From Solirubrobacter sp963792915 (GTDB lineage: Bacteria; Actinomycetota; Thermoleophilia; Solirubrobacterales; Solirubrobacteraceae): DNA of 64,000 bases. The translations under genes and the position numbers were made by a program. The notes below the pieces were generated by a model, which was given only the letters and a program-made list of their open reading frames with translations, was not told the origin of the DNA and searched no databases. Location of the stretch: positions 62,001 through 126,000 of the forward strand of contig CAWBYD010000008.1 of NCBI GenBank assembly GCA_963792915.1, given 5' to 3'. Within the stretch, counting starts at the first letter, position 1; every line of letters starts with the position of its first letter. This document shows positions 37,501 through 52,500 of this stretch, one piece after another.

Positions 37501-40500
37501 TCTGCGGTGCCAGCATCGCTGGCGTTCTGCGATCAGCCGGGGATGTAGGCGAAGGTGTCGGGGTTTGGTCCCGTGCGGCCCGCCTCGCCGCGGTCGAGGG
37601 TGTCGATCTGTCGGACGTCCTCCGACGTGAGCGCGAAATCGAACAGGCCGAGGTTCTCGGCCATCCGCGCGGGGTTGGCGGATTTCGGGAAGACGATGTT
37701 GCCGTGCTCGATGTGCCAGCGGAGCACGATCTGCGCCGGCGTGCGCTCGAGACGGGCCGCGATGTCGCCGATCGCGGGGTCGCCGAGGACACCGCCTCGG
37801 GCGATCGGTGACCACGCCTCGGTGGCGATGCCGTGGCTCTCGCCGTGCGCTTTGACGTCCTGGTTGAGGAAGTAGGGGTGAAGTTCGATCTGGTTGACGG
37901 CCGGGACGACGTCGCACTCGGCGGCGAGGCGCTGGAGGTGCTCGACCTGGAAGTTCGACACGCCGATCGAGCGCACGCGCCCGTCGCGCTGGAACTCCTC
38001 GAGCACCTTCCAGGTCGAGACGTAGTCGCCGTCGTAGCGGGTCGGTAGCGGCCAATGGATCAGGAACAGGTCGAGATAGTCGAACCCCAGGTCGGCGAGC
38101 GTGCGCTCGAACGCGCGGCGTGCGTGGTCGCGGCGATGGAATCCGTTGCTGAGCTTGCTGGTGATGAACAGGTCCGCGCGGTCGAGGCCAGACGCCCGAA
38201 CGGCTTCGCCGACGCCGCGCTCGTTGCCGTACATCTGCGCAGTGTCGATGTGGCGGTAACCCAGTTCGAGCGCGCTGTCGACCGCCGCCTTCGTGTCGAT
38301 GGGGGCGATCTGGAAGACCCCGAAGCCGAGCGGCGGGATCGTGTGACCGTCGTTGAGGGTGATCGCCGGGAGCGTGATCATGACGAGCGGCGCGCGAGCG
38401 CCGGGACGAGGGCGAGAGGACGGCGGCGACGGACATGCGGACGCGCCGGATGCGGCGTGTGCTCGGGGATGACCGGGTCGGTGACGTACGCGCCGAGCAG
38501 CGAGGAGCGCATCAGAGCCTGCACGAGGAGTAGCGGTGGGAGCATGTGGTCGAGTGTGAGCGCTCCCGGTCATAGTCTCAAATCACATTTCTTCAGCTCC
38601 TATAGCCTTCAGCTATGGACCCGCGTCGTGTTTTGACGTTCCGTGTCGTCGCGCATCGTCGCTCGTTTTCCGGCGCCGCGCGTGAGCTGTCGCTGTCCCA
38701 GCCGTCGGTGTCCAATCAGGTCGCTGCGCTGGAGCGCGAGCTCGGCGTCGCGCTGCTTGCGCGCGGCTCGGGCGGCGTGAAGCTCACTGCCGAGGGACGG
38801 GTCCTGCTCGAGCACGCCGACGCGATCGCCGAGCGCTTCGCGCTCGCCGGCACGCAGCTGGCCGGCGCCGCCCGGGGCGAGCGCGCGCGGCTGCGGATCG
38901 GCGCGTTCCCCACGGCGCTGGCCGGGCTCGTCCCAGCCGCTATCGACCGCGTTCGGATCGAACACCCCGACATGCGAGCCGTCGTGGATGAGGGCGGCGA
39001 CGAGCTGCCCGCGCGCGTGCGCAGCGGCGAGCTGCACCTCGCTCTGGCCTTCCAGGACAGCGCGCTGCCCCGCGTCGAACCTGTCGAGCTCGAACGCCAC
39101 GACCTGCTGAGCGAGCATTTCCTCGTCGCGCTCCCGCCGGGGCACCGCCTCGCGCGACAGGCCGCGGTCAGCCTCGGCGACCTGCGAGACGACGACTGGA
39201 CAGTCGCCCTAACAGACGGGCTGATCGTCCGCACGTGCCGGGCTGCCGGCTTTGAGCCGAACCTCGTCTCGATCACCCGCGACCAGCTCGCCATCCGCGC
39301 GCTCGTCCTGCGCGGACTCGCCGTCACGCTCGTGCCGCAATTGCTCGCCGGGGCGTTCGTCGACCTGGCGCTGCGCCCGATCGCCGGGCCTGGCCCCACC
39401 CGCGACGTCTACGCGCTGCTGCCACCCGGCGCAAGGCACCCGCTCGTCGCGCCCTACCTCGCTGCGCTTCGCGACCTCACCGTCGACCTCAGCATTTGAC
39501 TGTGCCCGCGGTCGAGCGACCCTGGCGGCCGCTGATGGGCTGGTGCGGTCGCTGATGGTCTCGAGCATCGCTCGGGTCGCGGCGGTGCGCCGGCGTTGGG
39601 CCCAGGATCGCGATCGCGGTCTGGAACTGCGGCGCGCGGTCGCGGATCGCGACGCAGGCGACGCCGTCCGCGGTCGTGACCAGCGACCGAGGCAAGAGGC
39701 CGATCGCGAGTCCGTTTCTGATGAACTCGAGCACGGTCTCGGTGTCGTTGACCTCATAACCCCCGCCGGTCGGCAGATCGACCACCGTCTCGCCGCGCAC
39801 GGTCGGCAGGTTCGATGTCGGCACGGCCGGCGAGCGGATGCCCGGCCACCACAGCGAGCATGATCGGACGGCTGGAGCTGGGGCGCGACGTGCTGGATCG
39901 ACGCGCTGTGGGTTCGCGAGGACATGCGCACCCACGGCGTCGGCAGTCGGCTGCTCGAAGCCGCTGAGGCGGAGGCACGAGTGGCGCTCGACACCCACAC
40001 GTTCCAGGCCCCGGCGTTTTACGAGCGTCGCTTCGAGGTCGTCGGCACCCTGGCGCAGTATCCGACCGGACACGACAATTTGCTCCTCCGCAAGCAGCTC
40101 GACGCTTGACATCATCTCGCTCAATCGGCGGTCACGGCGCGTCCCCCTGCCGGTCCGGGCGACCGCGTCGAGCGAGTCGAGTCGGACACCGTCTCGCTCG
40201 AAAGCGGCCCGCTGGCGAGTTGCGCGCTGCCCACTTCGTCGGAGAGCTGCGCTCGTGCGGTGGCTCGGTCCTCGGCGCGCGGTCGGAGGTGGGCGGCAGG
40301 CTGCTCGTCCGCAGATGCCGAGCGCTCACGTTCAGCGCCGCAGGGCGGCGCGTGTCCGCTGGGGCGACGAGGACTTGGGGGTCCGCGGCGTGTCGCGGCC
40401 TGTGTGGGTCGTCGGTCAGAACGGCCGTCCGCACGGGGCGGTGGAGCGGATGACGATCGTGAGCCGCGTGGCACGTGCGACGGTGATGGTGAGGGTGGCT

Positions 40501-43500
40501 CGCGTGAGGTGCGAGGAGTCGCTGGAGGTCAATCTTGCGGTGAAGGTGCGTCGAACCGGGAGTGGCGATGATGTGCGGGCGCGCTCGTCGGTGATGCCGC
40601 CGGCGCTCGCCCGTGGGTGTTCGGCGGGACACGTCATAGGTCACGCGGTCGCGTCTGTGGACCGGGAGCTGATCCGTACCCCGCCGGAGGTCGATGTGAA
40701 GCGAAATCGTGCGTGGAGTAGCCATCGCCCGCGGCGGCCGGCCGGGGTCGCGCTCGCGGTGTCGCTCGGACGCGAGCCAGGTGAGCGCGACGGCGGTGAG
40801 GCCGGCGTAGTTGGCGACGCTCGCGTAGTCGTCGAGGGCCGCGGGTTATGTCAGCGTGCTGTCAGCCCAGGACGGCGTCGACCAGCGGCGCGTAGGACTT
40901 GTCGCCGGCCTTGAGGTCCTTGAGGTCGGCGAGCAGCGTGTCGAGGCGCTCGCCCGTCAGCCGCGCCTTCAAGGCCTTCAGGCGCGTGACGAACTCCGCC
41001 TGCACGGCCTTGTCGGAGGCCACCCAGTGGCGGGCGGCCTCCTTGAGCTCGTTCTCGTAGACGCGGTGCGCGCCCTCCTTGACGTCCTTCGCCTCGACCG
41101 GGAAGCCGGCGATGAAACCTTCCAGATGCGCGAGCGCCTCGGTGTTGACCTTGCTGCCCGGAGGGATCCGCTCGCGGATCAGCGCCCGGTCGACGGCGGC
41201 CATGCTCTGCTTCTCCAACCAGCCGGCGAACGGCGTCTTCTCCGCGCCCGTGTCCTCGCGCCAGCGCTTGAGCGCCTTCGCCGCCAACTGGTCGTGAAAG
41301 GCGTGCTCCATCTCGTGACGCAGCACGCCGAGCGCGGCGGCCTTGTTGCCCGGGTCGAACGCACTCGGGCCGAGCAGGATCGCGACCTTCGGCTCTGAGC
41401 CGGTCCGCGTCGTCGGCAGCTTGCCGGTGAACTCGCCGTCGACGAGGTATCCCGTCTGGCCGCGGTCGCCGAGCCGCGCTACGAAGTTCAGGCCGGGCTT
41501 GAGGTCGGCCGGATCGGGCCGCAGCGCCCGGTTGATCTCGCCCGAGAAGCCCTCGAGCTTGGTCACGTCGAGCAGCTTCGCCAGCTCCGCATAGAGCGGG
41601 ATGACGCTCCCGCCGCCGCGCAGCGTCTCCGCGTAATCGCCCGCGGGGAGGTCCGTGACCGGGTCGGTCTTCAGCCGCGACGGCGCCGGCTCGCGCGCCA
41701 GTGCCGGGCGCAGCAGCCGGATCATCGCCTGGTTGCCGAGGCCGGCGAACACGGCGGAGTGCGACGCGCTGCGCGCCCGCGGCGTCTCGGGGCGCTCCGG
41801 CTCGCGTGCTCGTCCGTACATGGTCGGGTCGATCATCCCCGCAACGGACCACCCGCGTCGATGGGGCAGGCCGTACCGCGCTCCACGCTCAAGGATCCTC
41901 TCGTCGAAAGGAAGCACTTCGCCATGGCGCCCCAGGGACGCGTGCGCCATTGTGTGGGGCGCCCCGACGGCGGATACTCGCTGATCATGCGCTGCCCCCT
42001 CCCGCTCGCCGCCCTCGCGCTGTTGTGCGCGCTTCCCGCCTCCGCGCTCGCCAACCCGTCGTTCACGCTCCAGCAGTCGGCCGAGGGCGTGTCGGGGAAC
42101 CTTCCGTCGAAGGTCACGCATCAGCTGTCGATCACCGCCGGGGCGACAGCCGAGACCGTCGGCATCCAAACGCTTGGCAAGCCGGCGATCTCCGGCGCGA
42201 CGGTCGACGAGCAGACGGCCGTCAGCGCCTCTGTCGTCCGCTGCGCCGGCCGCTGGACCCACCTGCATCGCGCGCTCGGTGGGCTCTCCAGCACCGCCAC
42301 GAGGATCACAGTCGCGCCGGGCGCCACCGCGCTGGTCCAGACGACGCGCTCGTTCAAGCAGCCGCCGTGGGCCTCGGACACGCTCGACGCCACATGGGCG
42401 ATCACGCCCGCCCAGGGCATGCCGTTCGACCTCACCTCCACCGCGCCCGACTATCGCGGGGCGCTGGGCGTCGAGCTCGACTTCAGCGCGGTACGCGTCT
42501 CCTCGGAAGTGCTCGCCGTCACGGGCACAGCCGGGACCGACGTGAACTCGGGACAGGTACAACTGTGGGGCTACGCGCCGGGCGCCAAGCACGCGACCCG
42601 GCTGGCAGTCGCGCGCGTGCGCGGTGGAGCCTGGAGGATCGCGGCCCTGCGGCTGCCGAAGGCCGGCGTCTGGGAACTCTACGCGCGCTATCGCACCGCG
42701 ACCAAGGCCTACGCCGACGACGCCTCGCAGTGCGGCACGATGGTAGGCGTACCGAGGCGCCAGCCCGACAACCACTCCATATTGATGGAGCGGGCACGAC
42801 CGCGGCCGGCGAGCGTGCCCATCGAGCGCATCGCGGATTGATGCGGTTTCGTCGAGAAGGAGCACATTCGACCCCGGGCCGGCGACTGTTGGTTCTGGTC
42901 CGACTCAGCAGCGAGCGAGCGATCGATCGGCCCTCGGGACGGGTGAGCCCGCGCGGACGAGGTCGCTCAGCAGGCGGCGCAGGCGTGCGCTGAGCGTCGG
43001 GTCGGCGAGTGATCCGTCGGCCTCGAACGCGCCGGCGGCCGTGCCGACGGGCAGCTCGGCGTCGACCACGTGCGCGCCACTGGCCGTGAGCGTCTTGCGC
43101 AGCTCGGCCTGCGCCCAGACCGCGCCGAACGGGCCGGTGCTTGCGCCGATCACCGCGCTCGGCTTGCAACGCAGGACGCTCGACGGGAACGGTCGCGAGG
43201 CCCAGTCGAGCGCGTTCTTGAGCGCGCCCGGGAGCGACGCGTTGTACTCGGGCGTCGCGATCAGGAGCGCGTCGGCGCTGGCGATCAGGTCGAGGAACGC
43301 GCGCACCGGCTCCGCGGGCGTCCTCTCCTGGTCTTCGTCGAAGGCGGGCAGGGCCGCGAGCCCATCCCACTCCACCAGGTCGACTCCGGGCGGGAGCGCG
43401 GCGGCGGCCGCCCGGAGCAGCTTGCGGTTGTGGGATCCGCGGCGCAGGCTGCCGGAGATTCCGAGGATCCGCATCGCGCTAGGCCTGGTCGACCAGCGAG

Positions 43501-46500
43501 AGCTCGATCGTCAGCGTGACGGCGTTGGCGAGCGCGTTGCCGCCCGAGGGGAGCGCCATGTTCCAGTTCATGTTCCACTCGGTGCGGTCGATGACTGCCT
43601 CGAGCGCGAGATGGGCGCGGGCGTTGCCGAACGCGTCGGCTGCCGGTGCGGTCCACCGGCCGGTGGCCGCGACGGGCCTGGTGATCCCCTTGATCGTCAG
43701 GTCACCGGTGACGCTCGCCGCGCCGCTGCTGTCGATGGCGAGCGCCGTGGAGACGAACCTGACCTCGGGGTGGTTGGCGACGTCGAAGAACTCAGACGAG
43801 AGGACATGTGCGCGGAACTGCTCGGGCGTCCGAATCGAGATCGAATCGATCTTCGCGGTGCCCTCGAGGCGGCCGTGGCGAAGCCCCGCCTCGACGTGGG
43901 TCAGGCTCCCGCGGAAGATCGAGACGCCCTGATAGCGGACCGAGAAGCCGAAGCTGGAGTGAACGGGATCGGCCTCGAACGTACCGGTCAGAGGGGTGCT
44001 GGGGTTCGGCGCTGCGGTGGTGGTGCCCATGAGATGGCCTCCGGGTTTGTCGGTGCGGGCAGCGCCGGTCGGCGAGCCCTTGTGGTGACGAGTCGGGTCG
44101 CTCGAGGGCTCACCCTGAGACGCCTTCGGCGTCCGCGGCATTCCGTGTGAGCGTGGCCGGGCTCGGTCGCAGTTGGGCGACGGTCACCGAGCCGAGGATG
44201 ATCACGACGCCGAGCGTCTGGAGCGGCGTGAGCTGCTGGCCGAGCGCGATCCAGCCGAGCGCGGTCGCGACGACGGGGCTCAGCAGCGCCAGGAACGTCA
44301 CGTTCGTGGGGGAGAGCGCACGGATGCCGCGAAACCAGAGCGCGTAAGCGAGGGCAGCTCCGACGATCGCGAGATAGGCGTAGCCGGCGAGGTTGCCCGC
44401 GGTCAGCGTCGCTGGGGGCGGCCCCTCGACGGCGAACGCGACCGGCGCCGCGACCAGGCCTCCCGCGACGAGCTGCCAGCCCGTCGTCGCCAGCAGCGGC
44501 GCGGGCGACGGCCAGCGCTTGCTGAGCACGATCCCCGTGGCCATCACGGCCGCGGCGCCGAGGGCGGCGGCGACGCCGATCGCGTCCAGCGTCGTGCCGC
44601 CGCGAAGCACGAGCACGCCCACGCCGACGACACCGGCGGCGCCGGCGATGACGACGCGGGGCGCGACGAGCTCACCCAGGAACCTCCCGGAAAGCGCCAC
44701 GACCAGTAGCGGCTGCACCGCGATGATGGTCGCGGCGACGCCACCCGGAAGCCGATATGCGGCAACGAACAACAGCGCGAAGAACGCGCCGATATTCAGC
44801 GCTCCGAGCACGACCGCGCGCCACCACCAGCCGCCGTGGGGCAGGCGTCGGGTCAGCGCGACGAGCGCGAGTCCGGCTGGGAGAGCGCGGACCACGGCAG
44901 CCAGCAACGGACGCCCCGGCGGAAGCAGCTCGCTGGTCGCCAGGTACGTCGTGCCCCAGATCGCGGGAGCCAGCGCGGTCACTGCGATAAGGCTACGGTC
45001 GCTTAGCACTAAGCGAAATGTACTTTAGGACTAAGAGAATGTCAAGGAACACGTTGCGACTCCCAGGCGGTAGGCTGGGGCAATGGCCGACCACGTCGAC
45101 TTCGTCCTGCAGCAGTGGGCGGCCGAGCGCCCCGATCTCGACATGGCGCCGATGGGCGTGGTCGGGCGGCTGCTGCGACTGACGCGGAGGATCGACGCCG
45201 AGCTCGACCGCAGTTTCAGCGCGCACGGCCTCGACCGACCCGCGTTCGACGTCCTCGCCACACTGCGCCGCGCCGGATCGCCACACCGGCTGACGCCGGC
45301 CCAGCTCATGCGCGCATCGATGGTCACCTCCGGCGCCATCACCCAGCGCCTCGACCGGCTCGAGCGCCGGGGGCTCGTGACACGGAGTCCGAGCGAGCGC
45401 GACGGCCGCGGCGTGGACGTCACCCTCACCGCCGAGGGGAAACGGCTGATCGACGCGTCTCTACCCGACCACCTGGCCAACGAGCAGCGACTGCTCGCGG
45501 CACTCACGCCCGCTCAGCGCAAGGCACTCACCGACGCGCTGCGCCGGCTCCTGGAATCACTCGGCGACACCGGCGAGTGACGCGCGGGACGCGGAGCGCG
45601 CACTCGCCGTGCGCTTGCTCAAACAGCCGCGACTCCTCGAGGCCGAGCTTGCGCTCGACCGGGCTCACCCCGGCGTGCCCGTAGAGCTCTCGATTTCGTC
45701 GCGGTACGGGATATCGCCCGTGGTTGCGCGAGCAGTAGCCGTCGTCGTCCGTGAACACGTCGCTGCCTGGGACGCTGATCATTTCGCGATGGTGGAGATG
45801 GACCTCCGTGCGTTCTACGTCGGCTACCGCGCGGACGGTCACGGCCGGCCGGCGCACAATCCGGCGATGATGGCCACTGTACGCGTACGCGTACGCGCGC
45901 GGGCAGCGCTCCTCGCGGGTGATCGAACACGCGTGCATGGAGGACATCGCGTTCCGGGTGATCGCGGCCAACCGGCGGCCCGATCACTGCACGATCGCCC
46001 GCTTTCGTCAGCGTCACGAGACGGCGCTGGCCGGCATTTTCGGCGAGGTGCTGGCCAGGCCGTCTGCACTGACCACCAGATCGTGCTGGCGGGCCCGGCT
46101 GGAACAGCGGGCGCTACGCCTTCATGCGCCGCGTGCTGCAGGGACAGCTCGCCGGCGAGCTCTACCGCCAACGCCAGGTGACGATCGAGCCCGTGTTTGC
46201 CGATATCGGGCCACAGCCGTTAGGTCGCACCTCCACAAGCTCGTGGTTTGCGTCTGAGCGCGCGTCCGAGATCGGCGATTTCCTCACGCCATCTCTTTCG
46301 GTGTGGAAAGATCTCGGTGGTCGAGGTCACACGAGCGCGGAGGCGGACGGCCTTTCCGGCGAAGCGGGCGTACCCCAGATCAACGGCCGCTTTGCGTGTC
46401 GCGGCGGGCGCCGTGGAGGAGACTTGTGTCGATGAATCTTGACGCGCTATGGCACGACCTCGAGTGCGGCGACTACCAAGAGGATCTGTCGCTGTGGCAA

Positions 46501-49500
46501 GAACTCGCCGAGCAAGCGGGCGGTCCCGTGCTCGACATCGGAGCCGGCACCGGCCGCGTGAGTCTTGATCTCGCCGCCCGCGGCGTGTCGGTGGTCGCGC
46601 TGGACATCGATGCGGCGCTATTGCAGGTGCTGGACCGTCGTGCCGGCGCGCTGTGCGTCGAGACGATCGTGGCCGACGCCCGCGAATTCCGGCTCGGTCG
46701 CCGGTTCGCGCTGGTGATCGTGCCGATGCAGACACTGCAACTGCTCGGCGGCGCGCCCGGGCGCGCCGCGTTCCTGCGCGGCGCGCTGGCTCATCTCGTC
46801 CCGGGCGGCCTGCTGGCGTGCGCACTGGCCGACGCGATGGACAGCTTCGACGACGAGCACGATCTACTGCCGCCACCGCAGGTGTGTGACGTCGTGGACG
46901 TGCGCTACGCGAGCCAGCTGCTGACGGTCGTCGACTCGGGCGCCCGAGCGGCGATCCACCGCCGACGCGAGATCATCGGGCCGGGCGTGCGGCGCGATGC
47001 CCGCGAGGTCGTCATCGAACTGGACCGCGTGGATGCCGACCACGTGGCCGCAGAGGCCCGGCAACTCGGCTTCCTCAACGAACCGCATCGTACCGTGCGC
47101 GAAACCGAGCAGTTCCTCGGCTCCACGGTGGTGCTGCTTCGCGCCCCGGAGCAATGACAGGCCGGCGGGCCCAAAGTGCGAGCGCCCGCTCGAGCACGCA
47201 GTCGCCACGCTCATTCGCGTGGTTCGACAATCGGCAGCATCACAGCGCTGAACTGAACGAGGTCGAGTGTCATACGGCCCGACTCGGATCGTCCGGCGCC
47301 CTCCGCGGGTCGCACCCGCCCACGGTCGCTGCGCCTCTCGACGACATGGCAGCAACGCATCTGCGCAGCTGCTGGTCTCGTCGAAATCCGGCACTTCGCT
47401 GCGCCTCCGGTCGGTCAACCATCGCAGGCCGCGGCTCGGATGGAGTGGCTCCGGGAGCGTCCCCGCGCGGTCGCGATCAACGGCGCGCGGTGACGAGGTA
47501 GCGCTCGACCTCGCGCGTCGACGTGTTGGTCTCGACGGTCAGGCCTACGGATTGGAGGTCGTGGGCCAGTGCAGTGTGGGTGAACGGCCAGTAGGACATG
47601 CGCTCGGCGTGTGTCACGACCGTGCCGTCCGCGTTCAGGATCGCGACGGCGATGTCGAAATCGTGGCGCTCGCCCCGAGGGGGCAGCCAGTCGTAGATGA
47701 CCAGTCCGCGGCGCCCATCGCGCTCGACGATCGTGTCGCTGACGCGCAGGCCAGAGTGCTCGAGCTCCCAGTTACGAGACGTCAGCTCGAGCAAACCGCC
47801 GGGCCGCAGGACGCTCGCCATCGCCGCCAGCGACGCCCGGCGTGCATCGCTGTGGGCGAGCGAGTTGCCGACGCACAAGACGGCGTCGAAGTGCTCGTCC
47901 CAGCCCTGATCAGGCAGCCGTTCCCACGCGCAAACCCGCGTGTCGATGGCGACGCCCAGCGCTTTGGCGACCGTCGTACACGGCCATGATGATCCCAGAC
48001 CCCTTCTCTCGAGCGGCCTCGCGCCGCATCGCGAAATCGTCGGAACGCACCCTGTTTGATGATCGAGGCTTGACCATCTCACCCCGGACCGGAGTACCGG
48101 TCAAGCGGATCCTCGATCCGGTGCAGGGAGCCAGCACGCCCACCGGCACGACGGGCGAGCGTCACGCGCTCGCGCGCCGCCAACTCCCCGACGGCATCCA
48201 GGGCGTGATGTCGCGTCCAATGGGAGTCCTGCGGAAGCCACCTACCGGAGGGATCTAACGGCGACCCGAGCAACGTGGGGACCGACGATCCGAGTATCAG
48301 GCGCGCTTCGTGACGGCTCTCTTGTGCAGATCCCCTCACCACCAAACCAGCGGAGACCTTGGGCATGAACATCAGCGAACACGATCTATTCACCGAGCTC
48401 GATGCGTTCGGTGAGCGCAAGATCGGCATCGTCACGGATCTTGCGCATCAGGGCGACAACGATGGGATCGGACCCGCGCTGCTGCTCGCCATCGGGTCGC
48501 GTGAGTCGAACATCCATAACATCGTCGGCGACGCAGGCCACGGGCGCGGCTGGCTGCAGATCGACGACCGGTTCAACGCCGCGTGGCTGCACGCGCATCC
48601 CGGCGTGGCGTCGGGGCACTGGGGGCCGACGAACGGCAAGACGGCGCTCGCCCTCGGCTGCGTCCCCACGCTCACAGACTCGACGACGAAGGCGATCGAG
48701 ATCCTCCGTGGCAACCTCGCGTTCGCCGCGGCTCACGGGGTTGCGCAGGACGAGCGCCCGCGCTTCGCGGTCGCGGCCTACAACGCCGGCGCCGGCGGGG
48801 CGCTGCAGGGCCTGCGCAGGGGCGACGTCGACGCCCAAACGACCGGTCACGACTATTCGGCCGACGTGCTCGCGCGCCGCGGTGCCGTCCGCCGCTACCT
48901 GACCAACCACCACTTGACCGCCTGACGGCCGACACGCTGCCGGCGCCCCGCGCGCCGGCAGCAGCGGTCGCCGGTGCACGTCAGTTGTGCGAGGCGCCGT
49001 TGCGCGCGGCGTCATCGTCGTCGGTCACCGCGATCCGCCTGCGTCCTTTGGCGCGGCTGCGGTGGCCGCGACCGATTCGGTCGCCGCCGTTGCGAACACG
49101 GCGTGAGGTTGACGGCGACCTCACGATCCGTCTCGCCCGCGGGGGACAGCGAGAACCGCTCCGGGTGCGGTTGTTTGTTGGGCGCCTCACGCTACGGAGG
49201 CACCGTCCAGGGAACCACCGGCCAGCGACGTATGAGGAGCGGCGACCTGCGTGGGTAGGCGGTGTTGCATGGAGCACCGGCTTGTCGCGCCGTCCGGCAC
49301 ACCGACGCGCGGCTTTTCCAGACGGCCGCGCGGGTCAGTACTCGTTCTTGATCACAAAATAGGACCCCCGGATCGTTCCGGCCAGCTTCGACCTCTGCCG
49401 TGCGAACTTGAAGGACGCGAGCTCGGCGGGGATGTCCATTCCGTCCGAGAGCTTGAAGCCGACCGCCCGCTTGGGATCGGGGCCGTCGACGGTGTACATC

Positions 49501-52500
49501 ACGTTGATCGACAGTCCGCTCTCGTAGAACACGTACGCGATACGGATGTTCTCGACCTGAAACGCCGTCGCCTCCAGAGCGCGAGAGGCGATGACGATGT
49601 CTCGCTCTTCGGAGAGGATCCGGTGCACCCACTCGACGGTCGCCTCGGCGTCGTCTGCAGACTCAACCGTGAAATCGTGTTCGTACTTGTTCTTGAAGTA
49701 GCGGGCCTCGTTGGCCCGCAGACCAGCGAGCGCGTCGGCAAACGGCGACGACTCCAGACCGACGGTCGAGACGGTCTGGAAGTCCACGTTGTAAGGCATC
49801 TCGCGTTCTCCCAGCCTCGGTGGGTTGCTCCGGCCGGAGGCTACCTCGGACCCGCGACTCGCTGCAATCCGTCGCGTGGCCCAGCCTGACATCCGGGCCG
49901 TCTTACGTCCGCTTCCTTTCGCCCTAGGGAGCGCCGACCGATGCCTCGCCGCGAATTGGCCAGTTCGTCGTCGACGCGTCGGCGAGTTCCGCGTCGTGCT
50001 CGCCTGGGTCGCGCAAACCGCCAGCCCGACTTGCGGGCCCTATGAGCGCTACGGCCCCGACGAGCCGGTGGGGGTTTGCGAAGGCCAGCGGCTGGAAGTG
50101 CTCCGCCGCTCCTACGGGCACTGCGGGCGCTGTCCGAGCAGCGGCGGACACATGACCGCACGTGCAGGTGGCTTCGCGTCGGTACCGGCGGCGCCGACCG
50201 CGAGGCGACGGCCAGCTGACGGTTTCCGAGGTCGGCCCGCAGCCCACAAGGCTCACGTTCGAGCTTTCGTCGTCCACAAACGCAGGCAGGTCGCTGCGCG
50301 CACGCCACACTGTTGCGGCGTGTGGAGCCTTGCCCTCGAACCCGTTTGGACATGATCAAAGCCGCGTTCACCATCCTCGCCGTCGCCAGCACCGGCTTGC
50401 TCGCCCACGGCGGCGCGCCCGGCAGTCCAGTCGCCACGGTCGACGGCCAGGCCATCGAACAGACCGACTTCGACCACTGGATGACGATCGCGGCCAGGTC
50501 GGCCTCCACCCCCGTGCCCGATCCCGCGGCCGGCTATCGCCGCTGCATCGCCGCGAAGCGGAAAGCGTCGCGAGCACCGGCGAAGGGCCGGCGCAAGGTC
50601 ACCGACGGGGAGTTCGAGAAGCAGTGCAAGCACGACTATGCGGGGCTGCGCGACCAGGTCCTGCATTTGCTCATCAGCTTCAGATGGATACAGGGGGAGG
50701 CCGCCGCCCAGAACGTCACCGTGACCGAGGCCGAGGTCAACCAGGCCTTCCAAGAACAAAAGCGGCTGAGCTTCCCGAAAGACGCGGACTTCCAGAGGTT
50801 TCTCAAGCAGTCCGGCCAGACACGGGAGGACATCCTCCAGCGCGTCAAGCTCGACCTCCTGTCGAGCGAGATCCGCGACAAGGTCGTCGCGGGCAAGGAT
50901 CAGATTTCCGACCAGGCGATCGCGCAGTTCTATGCGGACCACCGATCACGCTTCGTCGAGCCCGAGAAGCGTTCCTTGCGAGTGGTGCTGACCGAGCGCA
51001 AGGCCGACGCCGAGCGGGCGCGCGCGGCCCTCGAGCGCGGCATCTCGTGGAAGGCCGTGGCGAGGCGATACTCGATCGATCCCATATCGAGACGCGTCGG
51101 CGGCAAGTTGCCCGCCCAGACGAAGGGCACGCTGGACCGCCCGCTCGGGCCGGCGGTCTTCGGCGCCATCACGCACCGGCTGGTCGGCCCCATCCGTACC
51201 CGCTACGGCTACTACATCTTCATGATCACCAAGGTCACGCCGGCGCGCCAGCTGCCGCTCGCGGAGGTCAAGGAGTCGATCAAAGACACGCTCGTCTCGC
51301 AGGCCCAGCAGGCGGCGCTCCACGCCTTCGTGCAGGACTTCACGGCGCGCTGGAGGGCGAAGACCCAGTGCGCGGAGGGATATCGGACGACCGATTGCCG
51401 GAACGGCCCGGCGCCGACGCCGACTCCCACCGTCTAAGGATTCGGCTGTCTCACCCCAGCCGCAAGTCCCGTCGTCGAGAAGCATGCGTTTGCCGCCACG
51501 GCACCCGCTTCTCCCCGGCAGCGTGTCCCGGCTTCCGCAGTTAGTGGGCACGCGGATGTGACGGGATCGCGCTTGTGGAGCGGGATCGAGGGACTTTGTG
51601 CGCTTGTGCGCCGTGTGCCCACGCGTTGCGGTCCGGGCGGGCCGGGCCGGCGTGGTGGCGGCGGGTCAGGCGGGTTGGAGGGTGGTGATCCGCGGCGGCG
51701 CGGGGATCGCGAGCGCGTCGAGGATCTGGCGGTGCGCGTCGGTGAGCGGCGTGGTCTGTTGGACGGTGCCGTCGGGCCCTTGGAGGGTGACGAGGTGCAG
51801 GCGTTGGAGTTCGAGCGCGATTCGGCGCCAGGTCAGTTGGGTCTTGCGTTCGCTGATGCGGATCAGGAGCAGCGCGAGCCAGCAGATCAGGATGTGCGCG
51901 CGGATGCGGTGCTCGAGGCGGTGAAAGACCGGGCGGAGCTCGAGCGTGCTCTTGAGGTCGCGGAAGCCGCGTTCGGCTTCGAGCAGGTTCTTGTAGCCGA
52001 GCGCGACGTCTTCGGCGGACAGGTCGGGATCACTGGTGGAGAGCAGGTATTTGCCGTCCAGGCGCTCTTCGGCGGTGATCTTGGCGCGGTCGATCCGTAG
52101 GCGCCCGGACGGGGTTTGGCGCAGGTAGCGTCCGAGGGTGGGGTGGTCGCGCAGGGCGCATTCGGCGCGGTGATGCGCGCCGTCGGCCTTGGAGTTGGTG
52201 CTCTTCGCGCGCGCCGCGGCGATCCGGTCGAGCTCGGCCTGCAGGCGCGTGATCGTGTCGTCGCGGTGGGTCTTGTCGCGTTCGGCTTCGGCGGGGTTGT
52301 GGCAGACGATGAAGCGCTTGGCCGCGTCGGCGTCACCGACGCGGACCTCCTTGACGCGCAGGTTGTCGCGGACGGTTTGATAGCGGCCTTGACGCGAGAG
52401 CGCCTCGCGCGCGTCGGCGCTGCCGTCGCGCATCCGTTCGCCGGCGATCCAGTGCCCGCCGGCGCGGGTCAGGTAGCGCAGGTTCTCGTCGGAGCTAAAG